Shown here: one piece after another, positions 5,217-6,413 of the stretch
Layout: each line of letters begins with the position of its first letter
How positions within the stretch are numbered: position 1 is the stretch's first letter
From: an uncultured Actinomycetes bacterium
GTDB taxonomy: Bacteria > Actinomycetota > Actinomycetes > Nanopelagicales > Nanopelagicaceae
Assembly: GCA_903865885.1 (NCBI GenBank)
Contig: CAIPLJ010000105.1
Span: 1 to 6,413 of the forward strand
Direction of reading: 5' to 3'
DNA: 6,413 bases
Notes under the pieces: model-generated
What the model saw: only the letters and a program-made list of their open reading frames with translations
What the model was told of the DNA's origin: nothing
Databases searched by the model: none
Made by a program: the position numbers and the translations under genes

Positions 5217-5696
5217 ATGAGTTCACAACAAACGTGGTTAACCCAAGAAGCAGCTGATCGCTTAGCTGCTGAACTCGCACGCCTTGAAGGCGAAGGTCGT
5301 AAAGAGATCACAGCAAAGATTGAAGCTGCTCGCGCAGAAGGTGATCTCAAAGAAAATGGCGGATACCACGCAGCTCGTGATGAACAAGGAAAGATGGAAG
5401 CTCGCATTCGTCAGCTCAAGCAGATGTTGGAAAATTCCCATATCGGAACACCGCCTGCAAGTGCTGATGGAAAAGTTGGCGCAGGAATGGTTGTTACCGC
5501 AGTTATTGCAGGCGATGAGATGAAGTTCTTACTTGGCTCTCGCGAAATCGCATCAGGTGATCTCGATGTCTACTCTGAAAAATCTCCCCTTGGTTCGGCT
5601 GTGCTCGGCGCTGATATCGGAGCAACTGTCGCTTACACAGCACCTAATGGTCGGGAAATTAAGGTCGAGATTAAAGCAGCTGAGTTCTACGCTTAA
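5217..5696 (+). CDS. greA: Transcription elongation factor GreA
   Basis: GreA enters the secondary channel of RNA polymerase and stimulates cleavage of backtracked RNA so that stalled complexes can resume. The 159-residue product has normal family length. Residues 8–76 form the antiparallel coiled coil, with the tip sequence AEGDLKENGGYHAARDEQGK at 40–59. Asp43 and Glu46 match the acidic tip residues of E. coli GreA (Asp41, Glu44, from memory). Residues about 85–159 form the FKBP-like domain, including SPLGSAVLGADIG (123–135). I chose ATG at 5217 over the in-frame TTG at 5208 because the −10-like TAACAT overlaps that TTG and ends 8 nt before the ATG, and neither has a ribosome site. Its stop codon overlaps that of the converging permease gene. 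Confidence 0.95.
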   Translation: MSSQQTWLTQEAADRLAAELARLEGEGRKEITAKIEAARAEGDLKENGGYHAARDEQGKMEARIRQLKQMLENSHIGTPPASADGKVGAGMVVTAVIAGDEMKFLLGSREIASGDLDVYSEKSPLGSAVLGADIGATVAYTAPNGREIKVEIKAAEFYA

Positions 5697-6413
5697 TCCA
5701 CAGAGTGGCGGTATTTACGCAGGCTCAGCGGGATGAAGATCAACATAATAATTACCATGTAAATCAGTGATGTTGTGAGCGGATGCTCGCTTGGGAAAGA
5801 TCCAGCAGTTGCCCCAAATTGATTCTTTAAACCAAAGAGCTGGCGGCATGCAGCGACCATCGTAGAAACTGGGTTCCACTCTGCGAAGTACTGCAAGATG
5901 CGAGGCATTCCAGTTGTTGGAGCAAATGCATTAGATAAGAATGTCAGCGGGAAAGTGACGATAAAGCTGACGTTCTGCACAACGCGGGCATCAGATGCTG
6001 AAAGTCCCACAAGAACGCCTACCCACGAGAGTGCGTAACCGAAGAAGAGTAAGAATAAGAATCCCAGTGCAACATTGCCAAGACCTGCAGATGGTCGCCA
6101 ACCGACGATATATCCAGCGATACCCATGACTGCGAGAACAACAATGTTAAGAAGTGAGTCACCGAGTGTGCGACCCACAACTAGTGCGGATTGAGAAATA
6201 GGCAGAGATCTAAATCGATCGATCAAGCCTTTCTTCATATCTTCAGCAAGGCCAGAAGCTGTTCCTGCCAGCGTAAATGCAACGGTTTGCACGAAGATTC
6301 CTGGCATTAAAAGCTGCACGTATCCCCCAGGTTGGCCCGTACTAATTGAGCCACCAAATACAAAACGGAAGAGAAGTACAAACATCACAGGTTGAATTGT
6401 CGAGAAGATGAGG
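5693..6413 (-). CDS. DrrB-like ABC-2 transporter permease (N-terminus outside window)
   Basis: The membrane subunit of an ABC-2 type exporter of the daunorubicin-resistance (DrrB) family; it would work with an ATPase of DrrA type, probably encoded just upstream beyond the right edge. The frame stays open to 6413 and reads LIFSTIQPVMFVLLFRFVFG, which is family sequence, so the GTG at 6388 and ATG at 6385 are internal. Numbered from the GTG at 6388, visible parts are the cytoplasmic coupling segment KKGLIDRFRSLPIS (52–65), several membrane helices (about 75–96, 105–130, 138–153, 205–222), and the signature FLSNAFAPTTGMP (150–162) followed by FAEWNPVSTMV (168–178). The substrate cannot be deduced; DrrB-like systems export varied lipids and drugs. 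Confidence 0.92.
   Translation of the reverse strand, partial: LIFSTIQPVMFVLLFRFVFGGSISTGQPGGYVQLLMPGIFVQTVAFTLAGTASGLAEDMKKGLIDRFRSLPISQSALVVGRTLGDSLLNIVVLAVMGIAGYIVGWRPSAGLGNVALGFLFLLFFGYALSWVGVLVGLSASDARVVQNVSFIVTFPLTFLSNAFAPTTGMPRILQYFAEWNPVSTMVAACRQLFGLKNQFGATAGSFPSEHPLTTSLIYMVIIMLIFIPLSLRKYRHSVD

Overview
The window looks like actinobacterial chromosome of moderate GC (by eye about half G+C). The gene set supports this: a two-domain PIN–PhoH ATPase, a DUF4307 protein beside greA, a DUF3817 membrane protein, a small actinobacterial-type transglycosylase and a DrrB-like ABC permease. The moderate GC, compact spacing and protein style are reminiscent of freshwater Nanopelagicales (acI), but that placement is inference. 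The pairing of DUF4307 with greA, and of phoH2 with a fumarase not far away, recalls (from memory) the Mycobacterium tuberculosis Rv1080c–Rv1098c neighbourhood.

Layout, left to right. 1–1245 (+) is the C-terminal three quarters of a class I [4Fe-4S] fumarase, cut by the window edge. It converges, with a 3-bp gap, on a secreted SLT-type lytic transglycosylase (1249–1851, −). A 271-bp non-coding leader (1852–2122) separates that gene from phoH2 (2123–3457, −, TTG start). The leader holds a possible phoH2 terminator, 9-bp direct repeats and several inverted repeats. A 156-bp gap (3458–3613) follows. Next comes a compact minus-strand cluster with overlapping ends: a 48-residue membrane protein (4619–4765), a SURF1-like protein (3925–4644) and a DUF3817 protein (3614–3928). 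A divergent plus-strand pair starts only 14 bp away: DUF4307 (4780–5187) and greA (5217–5696). greA converges on a DrrB-like ABC permease (5693–6413, −, cut by the right edge), and the two genes share a TTAA that supplies both stop codons.

The genes are mostly housekeeping: a TCA-cycle enzyme, cell-wall remodelling, RNA metabolism, terminal-oxidase assembly, transcription elongation and export. I do not see an undescribed multi-gene system. The points most worth checking are the short membrane-protein gene at 4619–4765, the crowded divergent start region at 4763–4782, the structured leader before the transglycosylase, and the apparently leaderless greA promoter. No gene-free stretch exceeds 300 bp. 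I saw no tRNA, rRNA, CRISPR array, insertion sequence or phage gene.
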